Below, piece after piece: positions 41,851 through 48,693 of a stretch of 48,693 nt of DNA. The translations under genes and the position numbers were made by a program. The notes beneath the pieces were generated by a model that had not been told where the DNA came from, did no database searches, and worked only from the letters and a program-made list of their open reading frames with translations. Each line of letters begins with the position of its first letter. The first letter of the stretch is position 1. The stretch is from RUG708 sp050946535 (GTDB lineage: Bacteria > Bacillota > Clostridia > Peptostreptococcales > Anaerovoracaceae): assembly GCA_050946535.1 (NCBI GenBank), contig JBMNUZ010000013.1, forward strand, positions 1 to 48,693, written 5' to 3'.

Positions 41851-41914
41851 GCAAAAAATGAGACCTCCGCCCTGCACCGCGGATTATTCCGTACGGGTGC
41901 GGATGAAAGTCTCA
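41851..41914 (-). terminator. Terminator after the radical SAM gene
   Basis: On the minus strand GAGAC ... CCGCACC ... GGTGC ... GTCTC (41860-41913) is followed by ATTTTTTGC. The outer stem overlaps the stop codon of the radical SAM gene. Confidence 0.75.
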
Positions 41915-42934
41915 CTCTTCTGTTACAGCTTTATATACAAAAGGCTCCAGTCTGATGTCTGTCTCGAATCTGATGTCGAGATCAGGATATTTTGCGGCAA
42001 AATATTTTCTGTTTGAAGCCTTGTTTCCGACCATATTGGAAAAACTGACGGGATTGGAAATAAAACGGACTCTGCCGCGCGTACCTCCGTCAAGCTGGCC
42101 CTCGAGATCTTCTCTGGCTATCTCCGACTCGACGAGCTGCCTGAACGCCGGATGGTAGCCGCCGACGACGGCGCCGTCTTCGCTTTTTATGATGTCGGTG
42201 CTCTTGAGGCCGATTCTGATCACATTTATTCCTGCGTCTTTCAAAAGGCGGTACATATCCTTCACCGTCATCACGCTCTGCTTCAGATCAGGCGGAACGT
42301 ACTCGCCGCGTCTGTACATCCTGCACATCGCCGTATTTTCAAGAACTACTGCAGGATATATCCTTGCAATCGCCGGTGCGATCTTCACGGTCTGCTCCGC
42401 CGAATACATGCATTTTTCGTATGTATCGGACGGAAGACCCGTCATGAGCTGTATGCCCAGCTCTATTCCGTAAGACTTGATAAGGTCAGACGCTTTATAC
42501 ACGTCTTCCGCCGTATGTCCTCTGGCGGACCTTCGCAGGACTTCCGGATCGAAAGACTGGACTCCGAGCTCAATGATGTCAGTCCCGTGAGCCTTCAGAT
42601 TGTCCAGAATCTTCCCGTCGATGTAGTCCGGACGCGTCGACATATGAATTTTATCTATTCTTCCTTCTTTTTTAAACCTTTCCGCTATCTCCAGATAAGC
42701 CGTCTGCCGTTCCATCGGTATAGCAGTAAAGCTTCCGCCGTAAAAGGCGATTTCCTTCGTTTTTATGTGCGGATTCGCTTCAATTGTGCGCAGGTTTCTC
42801 TCAATCAATTTCTCCGTTTCCTGCATCGTCGGCGATTCCGTTCTGGCCGTAATCGCCTTCTGATTGCAGAAAATACAGTCGTGCGGACAGCCTTCGTGAG
42901 GAATGAATACCGGAATGATCGCGTGCGTTTTCAT
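41912..42934 (-). CDS. Elp3-like radical SAM protein without acetyltransferase domain
   Basis: 340 residues. The radical-SAM motif GCPHDCIFCNQK starts at about 15 (Cys-x3-Cys-x2-Cys). It is followed by EIAFYGGSFTAIP, STRPDYID and ELGVQSFDPEVLRRSARGHT, motifs typical of the Elp3-like/HemN-like group, including the strong resemblance to archaeal-type Elp3 core. The GNAT half of true Elp3 is absent. The start overlaps the upp stop by one base (TAATG). Members may act in tRNA modification; the substrate is not known here. Confidence 0.85.
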   Translation of the reverse strand: MKTHAIIPVFIPHEGCPHDCIFCNQKAITARTESPTMQETEKLIERNLRTIEANPHIKTKEIAFYGGSFTAIPMERQTAYLEIAERFKKEGRIDKIHMSTRPDYIDGKILDNLKAHGTDIIELGVQSFDPEVLRRSARGHTAEDVYKASDLIKSYGIELGIQLMTGLPSDTYEKCMYSAEQTVKIAPAIARIYPAVVLENTAMCRMYRRGEYVPPDLKQSVMTVKDMYRLLKDAGINVIRIGLKSTDIIKSEDGAVVGGYHPAFRQLVESEIAREDLEGQLDGGTRGRVRFISNPVSFSNMVGNKASNRKYFAAKYPDLDIRFETDIRLEPFVYKAVTEE

Positions 42935-43575
42935 TATTTCGTCCCGAAGATCCTGTCTCCAGCATCGCCGAGTCCGGGACAGATATACGCGTCTTCGTTA
43001 AGTCCCCTGTCAAGCTGTGCCACATAAAGCTGAACGTCCGGGTGAGCCTCTGCAAACCGCTCGAGTCCCTCAGGCGCTGCTATTATCGACATGAATTTGA
43101 TATATCTGCCTCCTTTTTCCTTTATCATATTGACCGCATCCACAGCAGAGCCGCCCGTCGCCAGCATAGGGTCGACGACTACTATAAGCCTCTCGCCTAT
43201 CGGTTCCGGAAGCTTGCAGTAATATTCGTGCGGCTCGTGGGTTTTCTCGTCTCTGTAGAGTCCGATGTGGCCCACTTTCGCGGCAGGCACGAGAGCAAGA
43301 ACTCCGGTAACCATGCCTAGTCCCGCTCTAAGCACCGGGACTACAGCAAGTTTTCTGCCTGCGATAACCGGCGATTCGCACTTCTCAATAGGTGTTTCGA
43401 CTTCAATGTTTTCAACGGGCAGATCTCTCAGTGCCTCATATCCCATGAGCATTGCGATTTCGCTCGTGATCGCTCTGAACTCGTTTGTGCCGGTATTCTT
43501 GTCGCGAAGTCTCGTTATTTTATGCTTCAGAAGTGGATGATCAAGCAGTGTCACATTGCTGTATTGTTCGTACAT
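42934..43575 (-). CDS. upp: Uracil phosphoribosyltransferase
   Basis: 213 residues. It makes UMP from uracil and PRPP (salvage). VTLLDHPLLKHKITRLRDKN is the usual start. VVVDPMLATGGSAVD is the PRPP-binding motif, and the C-terminal uracil loop YICPGLGDAGDRIFG is complete. I chose ATG 43573-43575 (GGAGG 6-7 nt upstream); the longer frame begins in the promoter. It is coupled to the radical SAM gene. Confidence 0.97.
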   Translation of the reverse strand: MYEQYSNVTLLDHPLLKHKITRLRDKNTGTNEFRAITSEIAMLMGYEALRDLPVENIEVETPIEKCESPVIAGRKLAVVPVLRAGLGMVTGVLALVPAAKVGHIGLYRDEKTHEPHEYYCKLPEPIGERLIVVVDPMLATGGSAVDAVNMIKEKGGRYIKFMSIIAAPEGLERFAEAHPDVQLYVAQLDRGLNEDAYICPGLGDAGDRIFGTK

Positions 43576-43593
43576 GTTCTCTCCTCCGTCCAA

Positions 43594-43623
43594 GGCCGGC
43601 TGCGCCTGCCGGCGCAGCCGGCC
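43594..43623 (-). other. Perfect hairpin in the upp leader
   Basis: GGCCGGCTGCGC and GCGCAGCCGGCC form a perfect 12-bp G+C-rich stem with a 6-nt loop, ending about 10 nt before the ribosome binding site. On the minus strand there is no T-tract after it; seven T residues lie before it. It could limit translation or protect the mRNA. Confidence 0.6.
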
Positions 43624-43662
43624 CGGTAAAAAAATTCTTTCATTTCTTTTCTTTCCCGAAAG

Positions 43663-43671
43663 AGTATAACA
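43663..43671 (-). promoter_or_regulatory. Extended -10 promoter of upp
   Basis: On the minus strand TGTTATACT is an extended -10 element; the -35 is not clear. It gives a leader of about 80 nt containing the 12-bp hairpin. Confidence 0.5.
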
Positions 43672-43713
43672 CATAATCATCTGGCTGCATGTAAATATCC
43701 ACTTTAATCTGAC

Positions 43714-43794
43714 TATATTATCTATGCATCATCTGTACATAATCACATAATCTGTATATTATCGATGCGTAATCTTTCTTCACCGATGCGTCAT
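43714..43794. repeat. Imperfect ATTATC-ATGC repeats
   Basis: TATTATCTATGCATCATC (about 43717) and TATTATCGATGCGTAATC (about 43758) are near-copies 41 bp apart. CGATGCGTAATCTTTCT and CGATGCGTCATTTTTCT then form a second pair about 21 bp apart that runs into the end of the small membrane-protein gene. They may be regulatory or slippage products. Confidence 0.35.
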
Positions 43795-44178
43795 TTTTCT
43801 CGTCTCCTTCACTCTGTCCCTGATCATCATCGCCGCACCGACCGCCGCAGCCGTGCCGCCTGCTATGATGACGACATCCGAAAAATAATCTGTTTTTCCG
43901 TATATGTCAGCGATTCCGCCTGTCAGGCAGCCGATCGTCATCACAGCTATGCCGAAATTGTAGATTCTCATGCGGCCCGTCATCGTCTCGCCGCCCCGTA
44001 TCAGCAGCATGCACGCTATCGGAAGGCAGCCTATAAGCGGGCACATGAACGAAAATACTAATTTTGTAGATGATACGCCATCGGAGAGAAGTTCGATCAC
44101 AGTACTTAAAAGCAGGCATGATACCGATGACGTCAGATATACGCATATCAGTGCGGATGTCTTTTTTTCATTCTTCAT
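43780..44178 (-). CDS. Small four-TM membrane protein, function unknown
   Basis: 132 residues from the ATG at 44176-44178, which has GGGGAGGAAG about 10 nt upstream; an in-frame ATG 13 codons earlier (44217) is possible. Four hydrophobic segments occupy roughly 10-32, 38-60, 70-90 and 98-118 of the shorter form, with a basic C-terminus (RDRVKETRKMTHR). I recognise no family. It lies 74 nt after the glycosyltransferase gene on the same strand, so it may serve the same envelope function. Confidence 0.6.
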   Translation of the reverse strand: MKNEKKTSALICVYLTSSVSCLLLSTVIELLSDGVSSTKLVFSFMCPLIGCLPIACMLLIRGGETMTGRMRIYNFGIAVMTIGCLTGGIADIYGKTDYFSDVVIIAGGTAAAVGAAMMIRDRVKETRKMTHR

Positions 44179-44252
44179 CGCACTGCTTCCTCCCCTCTCA
44201 ACAGCAGCATATTTCATCTCAGCATTCCACCTTCTGTAAATTTATTTCAGAT

Positions 44253-45359
44253 TTATTTTGCAGCGGCTCTGTCAACCGCTCTTTCCTCGTCTCTGCAGCC
44301 GATAATCGATGAAAACGCTTCGATGGCGATGTATCCGGCCAGTGTAATCATATCTGCGGCTACCTTCGCCAGAACTGCGTTCATGCCGAGCGACGCGAAT
44401 CCCGTGAGCATCAGCAGGCTGAATACCATGGTGATGCATGTGACAACCGTGTATCTCAGAAGCGGCGATTTTACGTTTCTGTTTTTGAGCTTATCCGAAT
44501 TCAGCGACCAGCTGAACGCCGCTCCCACCGTTCTTGAAATTACGCCGCTCACGAGCAGCGGATAACTGAACAGCGGAGAAAGAAGGCTGAGAAGCATGAA
44601 AAGCAGGACTTCGGCCGCATAACTCAGCGCATATGTCGTAGAGTAACTCAGCATCACGCGTATTACGCCGGCAGCGCCTTTCATTATCTCAAACGGAGAG
44701 CTCTTCTTCTTTCCTTTATAGATCGTCGCGGTAGGGATCTCCTGTATTTTCCTGCCTGCATCGCTGAGCGTCAGGAGCTGATTCATCTCATAATCGTCTC
44801 TGTTTCCTTCGATCATGATCATCCTGCTCAGGAGCGATCTGTCAAAGGCTCTGAGTCCTGTTTTAGTATCGCTCAGATTGTTTTTGGATATTCCCGAAAA
44901 CAGCACGCTCGCGACGTGGTTCTCGATTTTCGCTGCAGCTGGAACGTCTCCGCTGAAATCTCTCACTCCGAGTATGAGGGCTCCTTTGCTCGCTTTCGCT
45001 TCCTGAGCCGCTCTGTATGCGTCCTCGACCAGATGCTGTCCGTCGGCATCCATCGTTACGATGTACTGAATATCAGGGCACCAGTTTTTAATATATGTAA
45101 AAGCAGTTTTAAGTGCTGCTCCTTTTCCTCTGTTGATATCGTGATGCAGGACATAGGCTTTCGAGCCTACTGCCTGCCAAATCCAATCGTATCCGACCGG
45201 ATTTCCGTCGTCGACAATGAAGCAGGACATTCCTGCTCTGTTGACTTTTCTCACAAGTTCAATTAATTCTGCAGGCGGTCTGTATGCCGGTATAACTACC
45301 GCTGTACGGCTGTTGTCTCCTCTGTAGGTACTGTATCCTTTATAAAGATTGGTCTTCAT
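44253..45359 (-). CDS. GT2 glycosyltransferase fused to GtrA-like membrane domain
   Basis: 368 residues. The N-terminal GT2 domain (about 18-230) has VVIPAYRPP, a DINRGKGAALKTAF region and the nucleotide/metal motif TMDADGQH; it is DPM1/GtrB-like (polyprenyl-phosphate sugar synthesis). The C-terminal part (about 240-355) has four membrane segments of the GtrA flippase type. Such fusions would both make and move a lipid-linked sugar for wall or surface glycans. GGAGG lies 7 nt before the ATG; TATACT on the minus strand near 45393-45398 is a possible -10. Confidence 0.85.
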   Translation of the reverse strand: MKTNLYKGYSTYRGDNSRTAVVIPAYRPPAELIELVRKVNRAGMSCFIVDDGNPVGYDWIWQAVGSKAYVLHHDINRGKGAALKTAFTYIKNWCPDIQYIVTMDADGQHLVEDAYRAAQEAKASKGALILGVRDFSGDVPAAAKIENHVASVLFSGISKNNLSDTKTGLRAFDRSLLSRMIMIEGNRDDYEMNQLLTLSDAGRKIQEIPTATIYKGKKKSSPFEIMKGAAGVIRVMLSYSTTYALSYAAEVLLFMLLSLLSPLFSYPLLVSGVISRTVGAAFSWSLNSDKLKNRNVKSPLLRYTVVTCITMVFSLLMLTGFASLGMNAVLAKVAADMITLAGYIAIEAFSSIIGCRDEERAVDRAAAK

Positions 45360-45991
45360 TTTGCCACCTCCATTTCTTTACGGTATCAAGTATACCGGCT
45401 TATCTTGTAAGCATTATGTGGCTTATGTGTTGATTTAAAAAACAAATCTTAAAAGGTCACAAAAATCCGGAACGGAGGTTCGGTGCATGAACGGCTGCAG
45501 GCGGCCGACTGCAAGCGGACGGCCTCAGGCGGGCAGCCGACGGCAGACAGGCGGGAGGAAAGGCGACGGACTGGCGCTTATCGATCGCCGCGGCAGGCTC
45601 TTCTCAGACGGAGTTCAAACAGACTGCAGAGATGGCAGACATGCAGGCAAAAATGCCCAAAAAAAAGCGGCCCGCTTGGACTAACGGACCGGTATCTATC
45701 TAAAAGGCAAATAATTTCCTGACAAACTTTAAATCTATATCTATATAAAAAAATATATTTGATCGCTTAACTTGTTACCAATAATTTAAATCCACTTATT
45801 ATCGCTTGTTGCCTGTAAATACTTTGCAGAATCTGTTTCTCAGTTCCTTGATTAATCTTCACTTGAGTATAATCATATTATTTAATTGTCTTCCCCGCAA
45901 TTTCTGAATCAATGTTTCCCGCGCCGCGGCCGGTTCAGCCTGCCGCGGCGTGATCTCAGAAACATTTTCAGAGGTTATTATTATATTTTGT
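45360..45991. other. Intergenic region with one doubtful small frame
   Basis: About 630 bp. A 65-codon plus-strand frame (45487-45684, ATG with GGAGG 8 nt upstream) encodes an Arg/Gly-rich basic peptide of no known family; the ribosome binding site is good but the composition looks like translated G+C-rich spacer, so I do not call it a gene. AAGCG-gcc-CGCTT with eight T residues on the minus strand (about 45660-45676) is terminator-like. A perfect stem CGCCGCGG/CCGCGGCG lies at 45922-45950. The rest is A+T-rich without signals. Confidence 0.35.
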
Positions 45992-46017
45992 TCTCATGCC
46001 GGCACAGCCGGCTGAGA
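45992..46017 (-). terminator. Hairpin at the end of the Hsp20 operon
   Basis: TCTCA-GCCGGC / GCCGGC-TGAGA (45992-46017, 3-nt loop, one bulge) directly follows the stop codon of the second Hsp20 gene. No T-tract follows, so it may protect the 3' end rather than terminate cleanly. Confidence 0.55.
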
Positions 46018-46019
46018 GG

Positions 46020-46457
46020 TCATTCAATTGCAATATATTTGCCTTCCGGCTGTACTGGAGCTTTCTCCTTAGGGAAAGACAGATTCAGGGTGCCGTTCTT
46101 GAAAGCAGCCTTGATATCGTTCTCGGTGATGTCTTCACCTACATAGAATGTTCTGCTGCAAGAGCCGCTGTGTCTCTCATGGACAACCCAGCCCTTTTCG
46201 TCGTTCTTGTCCTGGTTCTCCTCATTCTTCTCGGCAGTAATTGTAAGATAGCCATCCTTCAATTCTGCTTTGATGTCGCTCTTGTCGAATCCAGGCAGAT
46301 CCATCGTCAGCAGATACAATCCGTCTTTTTCTTTGATATCGGTCTTCATGATATCAGGTGAAGTCTTCCCGAAGAATCCCCAGTTCTTGTTGTTGAAGAA
46401 ATTGTCCATATCATCAAATAAGTTCATTCCAAAAGTTCTCGGTGTAAGTGATAACAT
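46020..46457 (-). CDS. Small heat-shock protein (Hsp20), second copy
   Basis: 145 residues; an ATP-independent chaperone that holds unfolded proteins. The alpha-crystallin domain spans about 36-135 (DIKEKDGLYLLTMDLPGF, then DGYLTITAEK and AAFKNGTLNLSFPK). The GTLNLSFPK strand and the short tail with a non-canonical IxI-like motif (YIAIE) end the protein. It is about 87% identical to the neighbouring copy, indicating tandem duplication. ATG 46455-46457 has AAAGGAGG upstream; the TTG two codons before is less likely. Confidence 0.95.
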   Translation of the reverse strand: MLSLTPRTFGMNLFDDMDNFFNNKNWGFFGKTSPDIMKTDIKEKDGLYLLTMDLPGFDKSDIKAELKDGYLTITAEKNEENQDKNDEKGWVVHERHSGSCSRTFYVGEDITENDIKAAFKNGTLNLSFPKEKAPVQPEGKYIAIE

Positions 46458-46531
46458 AATCAAAACCTCCTTTAAAATGTTTTTCTATCGTGATTGTTCC
46501 GAATTATTCCCGGCTTCTCATCTGTCTTTTG

Positions 46532-46556
46532 CTCCGCCGGCTCCTGACCGGCGGAG
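46532..46556 (-). other. Intercistronic hairpin between the Hsp20 genes
   Basis: A perfect 9-bp stem, CTCCGCCGG / CCGGCGGAG, with a 7-nt loop and no T-tract. It lies between the two genes of the operon, where it may set their relative mRNA stability. Confidence 0.6.
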
Positions 46557-46618
46557 TACAAACAGGTTATGAGGCTGTTATCATGTATATCATACCGGCG
46601 TACCGGCACGATTCGCTA

Positions 46619-47056
46619 TTATTCGATTGAAATAAACCTGCCTTCCGGCTTCTCAGGCTCCTTTTCCTTAGGGAAGGACAAATTCAGAGTGCCGTTCTTG
46701 AATGCAGCCTTGATATCGTTCTCGGTGACGTTCTCACCTACATAGAATGTTCTGCTGCATGAGCCGCTGTGTCTCTCGTGAACTACCCAGCCTTCGTTGT
46801 CGTTCTTGTTCTCGTTGTCTTCGTTCTTCTCGGCTGTAATGGTGAGATAACCATCTTTCAGTTCTGCTTTGATGTCATTCTTGTCGAATCCAGGCAGATC
46901 CATCGTCAGCAGATACAGTCCGTCTTTTTCTTTAATATCTGTCTTCATGATATCAGGTGAAGAGTTTCCGAAGAATCCCCAGTTCCTGTTGTCGAAGAAA
47001 TTGTCCATATCATCAAATAAGCTCATTCCAAAAGTTCTCGGTGTAAGTGATAACAT
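46619..47056 (-). CDS. Small heat-shock protein (Hsp20), first copy
   Basis: 145 residues, near-identical in layout to the next gene: MLSLTPRTFGMSLFDDMDNF start, alpha-crystallin domain about 36-135, tail FISIE (an IxI-type motif). The differences from the other copy cluster at residues 22-32, 80-92 and the C-terminus. ATG 47054-47056 has GGAGG 8 nt upstream; a longer in-frame start lies in the leader. It is the first gene of the operon and directly controlled by the CIRCE promoter. Confidence 0.95.
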   Translation of the reverse strand: MLSLTPRTFGMSLFDDMDNFFDNRNWGFFGNSSPDIMKTDIKEKDGLYLLTMDLPGFDKNDIKAELKDGYLTITAEKNEDNENKNDNEGWVVHERHSGSCSRTFYVGENVTENDIKAAFKNGTLNLSFPKEKEPEKPEGRFISIE

Positions 47057-47179
47057 AATAAATACCTCCTCATGTTTTATCGCGACCCCCGGCTTTCTCA
47101 AGCCGTTTCTGGGAACGTTGTTCATTATCTGCGGCTTCTTTTCAGAAGCTCTTTCCGTAAGCCCTTATCGCTTACACCT

Positions 47180-47222
47180 ATATTATGCCCCTTTGTTAGC
47201 ACTCTAAACAGACGAGTGCTAA
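47180..47222 (-). promoter_or_regulatory. CIRCE operator and heat-shock promoter
   Basis: TTAGCACTC-N9-GAGTGCTAA (47196-47222) is a perfect CIRCE element, the binding site of the HrcA repressor. On the minus strand TTTAGA (47203-47208) and TAATAT (47180-47185) at 17 bp make a sigma-A promoter that the operator overlaps. The transcript would carry both Hsp20 genes. Confidence 0.95.
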
Positions 47223-47510
47223 TTTTTTTGAAAAATTTTTTGTTTCGTTTCTGAAATGTTGAAATTTCAATGCTTTGAGTATCCGAAAAAATCTGAAAAA
47301 TCATTGATAATTATAGATTTGCTTTAATAAATATAAAAGAAGAATAAAAATCGAACCCGTGCGGAGGTAAGGCCGGCGCAGCTGAAATGTAATTCCTGGA
47401 CCTGCAGCTCCTTTTTCGAGGCTTCAGCCGCATACCAATGGACTGTATCTCCTTAATTTCAGGCTTCGCGTTTTGCCGCTGGCGGAGCCATGCCAGGCCG
47501 GCATGCTCCG
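47223..47510. other. Intergenic region upstream of the heat-shock promoter
   Basis: A+T-rich near the promoter, with a perfect 12-bp palindrome TTGAAATTTCAA (47259-47270) that could be a second operator. Next to the thioesterase stop, GGAGC-ATGCC / GGCATGCTCC (about 47485-47510) forms a stem without a T-tract and is the only terminator candidate for that gene. No gene seen. Confidence 0.4.
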
Positions 47511-47957
47511 TCAGTGTTTGAAATCATTCATGACGTTCGTTCCTGCAAGTGCTGCAAGCGTTCCGTCCTCGCGGAAGACTTTCGCCTGCAAATACATCAC
47601 CGTCTTGCCCGATTTTATCTTTTCGATCTCTATCACGGCGTGATCGAATTCCTCCGTGAACGGTGCGAAGTAATTTATATCGAGGTTGATGGTGAGGAAC
47701 GCACCGGTGTTGGGAACTATTGCAATTGCTGTCGCATTGTCAATAAACGATGCCATGATGCCGCCCTGCAGATTGCCTGCTCCGTTGCGCTGGCTGTCCA
47801 GGATCGGATATCTCACCTTTACCCTGCCGTCGATAGTAATATCGAGAAGCTCAGCCCCGAGATCCTCCGCGAGGTGATACAGTTCGCCCGGCTTTTTTCC
47901 TTTTTCTATGAACTCCTTTGTCTTCCCGATCAGTGCCTGTCTCTCTTCTTCAGTCAT
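47511..47957 (-). CDS. Hotdog-fold acyl-CoA thioesterase (PaaI type)
   Basis: 148 residues. An N-terminal helix (EEERQALIGKTKEFIEKG) precedes the hotdog domain with GAGNLQGGIMASFIDNATAIA, the helix and acidic residue that place the catalytic site in PaaI-like thioesterases, and TINLDINYFAPF. It would hydrolyse a small or aromatic acyl-CoA; the substrate is not evident. AAAGGGAAAG precedes the ATG. Single gene with an unusually long upstream region. Confidence 0.87.
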   Translation of the reverse strand: MTEEERQALIGKTKEFIEKGKKPGELYHLAEDLGAELLDITIDGRVKVRYPILDSQRNGAGNLQGGIMASFIDNATAIAIVPNTGAFLTINLDINYFAPFTEEFDHAVIEIEKIKSGKTVMYLQAKVFREDGTLAALAGTNVMNDFKH

Positions 47958-48051
47958 TTGCTTTCCCTTTTCCTGTCCTGTGTCACGCTTTTCTGCCTTC
48001 CAATACAGCCGCGCAGGCGAATCAGCATTTTACGTGGTATACCGCCCGCGT

Positions 48052-48145
48052 TTGTGCCGGTTATGTTTTCGCGCATCCTGCCCCGGCAGCTGCGTGGACG
48101 TACGAGTCCGTAACGAAATCGGATATGTTGTAATTGCCGGCACAA
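48052..48145 (-). ncRNA. Possible structured leader RNA of the thioesterase gene
   Basis: A perfect 9-bp inverted repeat, TTGTGCCGG (48052-48060) and CCGGCACAA (48137-48145), encloses 76 nt that contain two small stems, CTGC/GCAG (about 48078-48089) and GGAC/GTCC (about 48095-48108). It lies in a leader of about 250 nt between a TATAAT and the thioesterase gene. It matches no riboswitch I know, and could be chance. Confidence 0.3.
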
Positions 48146-48217
48146 GCCGCATCGTCACGCTTCACACTTCCGCGGTGCGCATATGATTCCTGACGTGCTT
48201 CATTAAAGACGTGCCAC

Positions 48218-48223
48218 ATTATA
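48218..48223 (-). promoter_or_regulatory. -10 element, probably of the thioesterase gene
   Basis: A perfect TATAAT on the minus strand; the -35 region (TCATAC at 17 bp) is poor. It lies 260 bp before the gene and just after the rRNA-operon terminator. Confidence 0.4.
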
Positions 48224-48277
48224 AATCTATATGCGTTTATGTATGATCTAAGAGGAGTATATCACGGAATGAGTATA

Positions 48278-48308
48278 AATAAAAAAGAGTGCCTGAAAAA
48301 GCACTCTG
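48278..48308 (-). terminator. Terminator of the rRNA/tRNA operon
   Basis: On the minus strand AGAGTGC pairs with GCACTCT (48286-48307), followed by TTTTTTATTT, 6 nt after the tRNA-Leu end. Confidence 0.92.
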
Positions 48309-48313
48309 AAAAA

Positions 48314-48396
48314 TGGTGCGGATAATGGGACTCGAACCCATATGCGTGAGCACAGGCACCTAAAACCTGCGTGTCTGCCAGTTCCACCATATCCGC
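48314..48396 (-). tRNA. tRNA-Leu (anticodon TAG)
   Basis: The acceptor GCGGATA/TATCCGC, the anticodon arm CAGGT-TTTAGGT-GCCTG with anticodon TAG, a class II variable arm, the T-loop GGTTCGAGTCC and an encoded CCA are visible. Confidence 0.97.
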
Positions 48397-48485
48397 GTAT
48401 AGTAACAATATTATCTCACAAAAATCCGAAAAGCAAAATGAGGCAAAATAAAACGGCTGCTAAACGAATTAACAGCCGGTTGAAA

Positions 48486-48561
48486 TGGTGACCCCGTCGG
48501 GAATCGAACCCGAGTTACCGCCGTGAAAGGGCGATGTCTTAGACCGCTTGACCACGGGGCC
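48486..48561 (-). tRNA. tRNA-Glu (anticodon TTC)
   Basis: The acceptor GGCCCCG/CGGGGTC, the anticodon loop CCTTTCA with TTC, the T-loop GGTTCGATTCC and an encoded CCA are visible. It lies between 5S rRNA and tRNA-Leu. Confidence 0.97.
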
Positions 48562-48569
48562 GGAGAAAA

Positions 48570-48681
48570 CGGCAGCTTCATATTTTCCCGGGCAGTCGCC
48601 CGCCAGGTATCGTCTGCGCAAGAGAGCTTAACTTCTGTGTTCGGGATGGGAACAGGTGGATCCTCTCCGCAATCACCACCG
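48570..48681 (-). rRNA. rrf: 5S rRNA
   Basis: On the minus strand TTCCCATCCCGAACACAGAA and AGTTAAGC are the conserved 5S core; the ends CGGTGGT and AGCTGCCG pair as helix I, giving about 112 nt. The 23S gene would lie beyond the right edge. Confidence 0.93.
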
Positions 48682-48693
48682 TATCTTTTTTTC

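Noticed and set aside
45483..45722. Two overlapping small plus-strand frames, one with GGAGG 8 nt before its ATG.
   Set aside because: Highly Arg/Gly-rich translation, no family, overlapping frames and a terminator-like stem inside; not enough to call a gene.
47345..47370. TCGAACCCGTGC on the plus strand, looking like a tRNA T-arm on the minus strand.
   Set aside because: No matching acceptor stem, anticodon arm or CCA can be formed around it.
48270..48327. An 18-codon plus-strand frame starting ATGAGTATAAAT after AGGAG.
   Set aside because: It runs through the rRNA-operon terminator and into tRNA-Leu; the AGGAG is 12 nt away; chance frame.

Overview
The window comes from a low-to-mid G+C anaerobic member of the Bacillota, probably class Clostridia. 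The signs are Gram-positive ribosome binding sites, an SLH-anchored surface protein, reverse rubrerythrin, a CIRCE heat-shock operator, a split GcvP, a glycine riboswitch and a choline-type glycyl-radical microcompartment. Genus and species cannot be fixed from this sequence alone. The window runs between two rRNA operons, both read on the minus strand: the 5' end of a 16S gene at the left edge, and 5S, tRNA-Glu(TTC) and tRNA-Leu(TAG) at the right edge.

Layout. 0.1-3.8 kb: rRNA promoter, a secreted GH26-like SLH protein and an orphan HisA-like isomerase. 4.5-7.8 kb (plus strand): a two-piece cobalamin methionine synthase, with a free-standing reactivation protein followed by MetH lacking that domain. 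8-9.9 kb: GAPDH and a divergent acidic protein of unknown function. 10-17.2 kb: a full glycine cleavage operon (gcvT-gcvH-gcvPA-gcvPB-lplA-lpdA) behind a tandem glycine riboswitch. 17.3 kb: reverse rubrerythrin. 18.2-36.5 kb: a bacterial microcompartment (BMC) locus. 36.7-48.3 kb: ordinary chromosomal genes (GNAT, tRNA-Leu(CAG), ECF sigma/anti-sigma, MntP, subtilase, an Elp3-like radical SAM protein, Upp, GT2-GtrA, two Hsp20s under CIRCE control, a hotdog thioesterase).

The BMC locus is the centre of interest. It encodes choline trimethylamine-lyase CutC (every choline-site residue I can place from the Desulfovibrio enzyme is present at a constant +10 offset), its activase CutD, an acylating aldehyde dehydrogenase and PduL. 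It also encodes four BMC-H-type proteins, one permuted EutS-like protein, one BMC-T with the PduT-type Fe-S cysteine, one EutN vertex protein, a PduS-like flavo/Fe-S protein, EutJ, EutP, EutQ-like and EutT-like proteins, a 10-TM carrier and a MerR-type regulator. The inferred pathway is choline to trimethylamine plus acetaldehyde inside the shell, then acetyl-CoA (ALDH), acetyl-phosphate (PduL) and acetate. A MerR-type promoter with an overlong 20-bp spacer and an internal dyad lies directly upstream of the operon.

The least expected points are: a second aldehyde dehydrogenase homologue that has lost both the catalytic Cys (Ser251) and the oxyanion-hole Asn (Ser120); a shell protein carrying a 130-residue acidic tail and a C-terminal SAP/Rho-N-like domain; a EutT-like protein in a cobalamin-independent locus; and an internal terminator/promoter pair that splits the operon after cutD.
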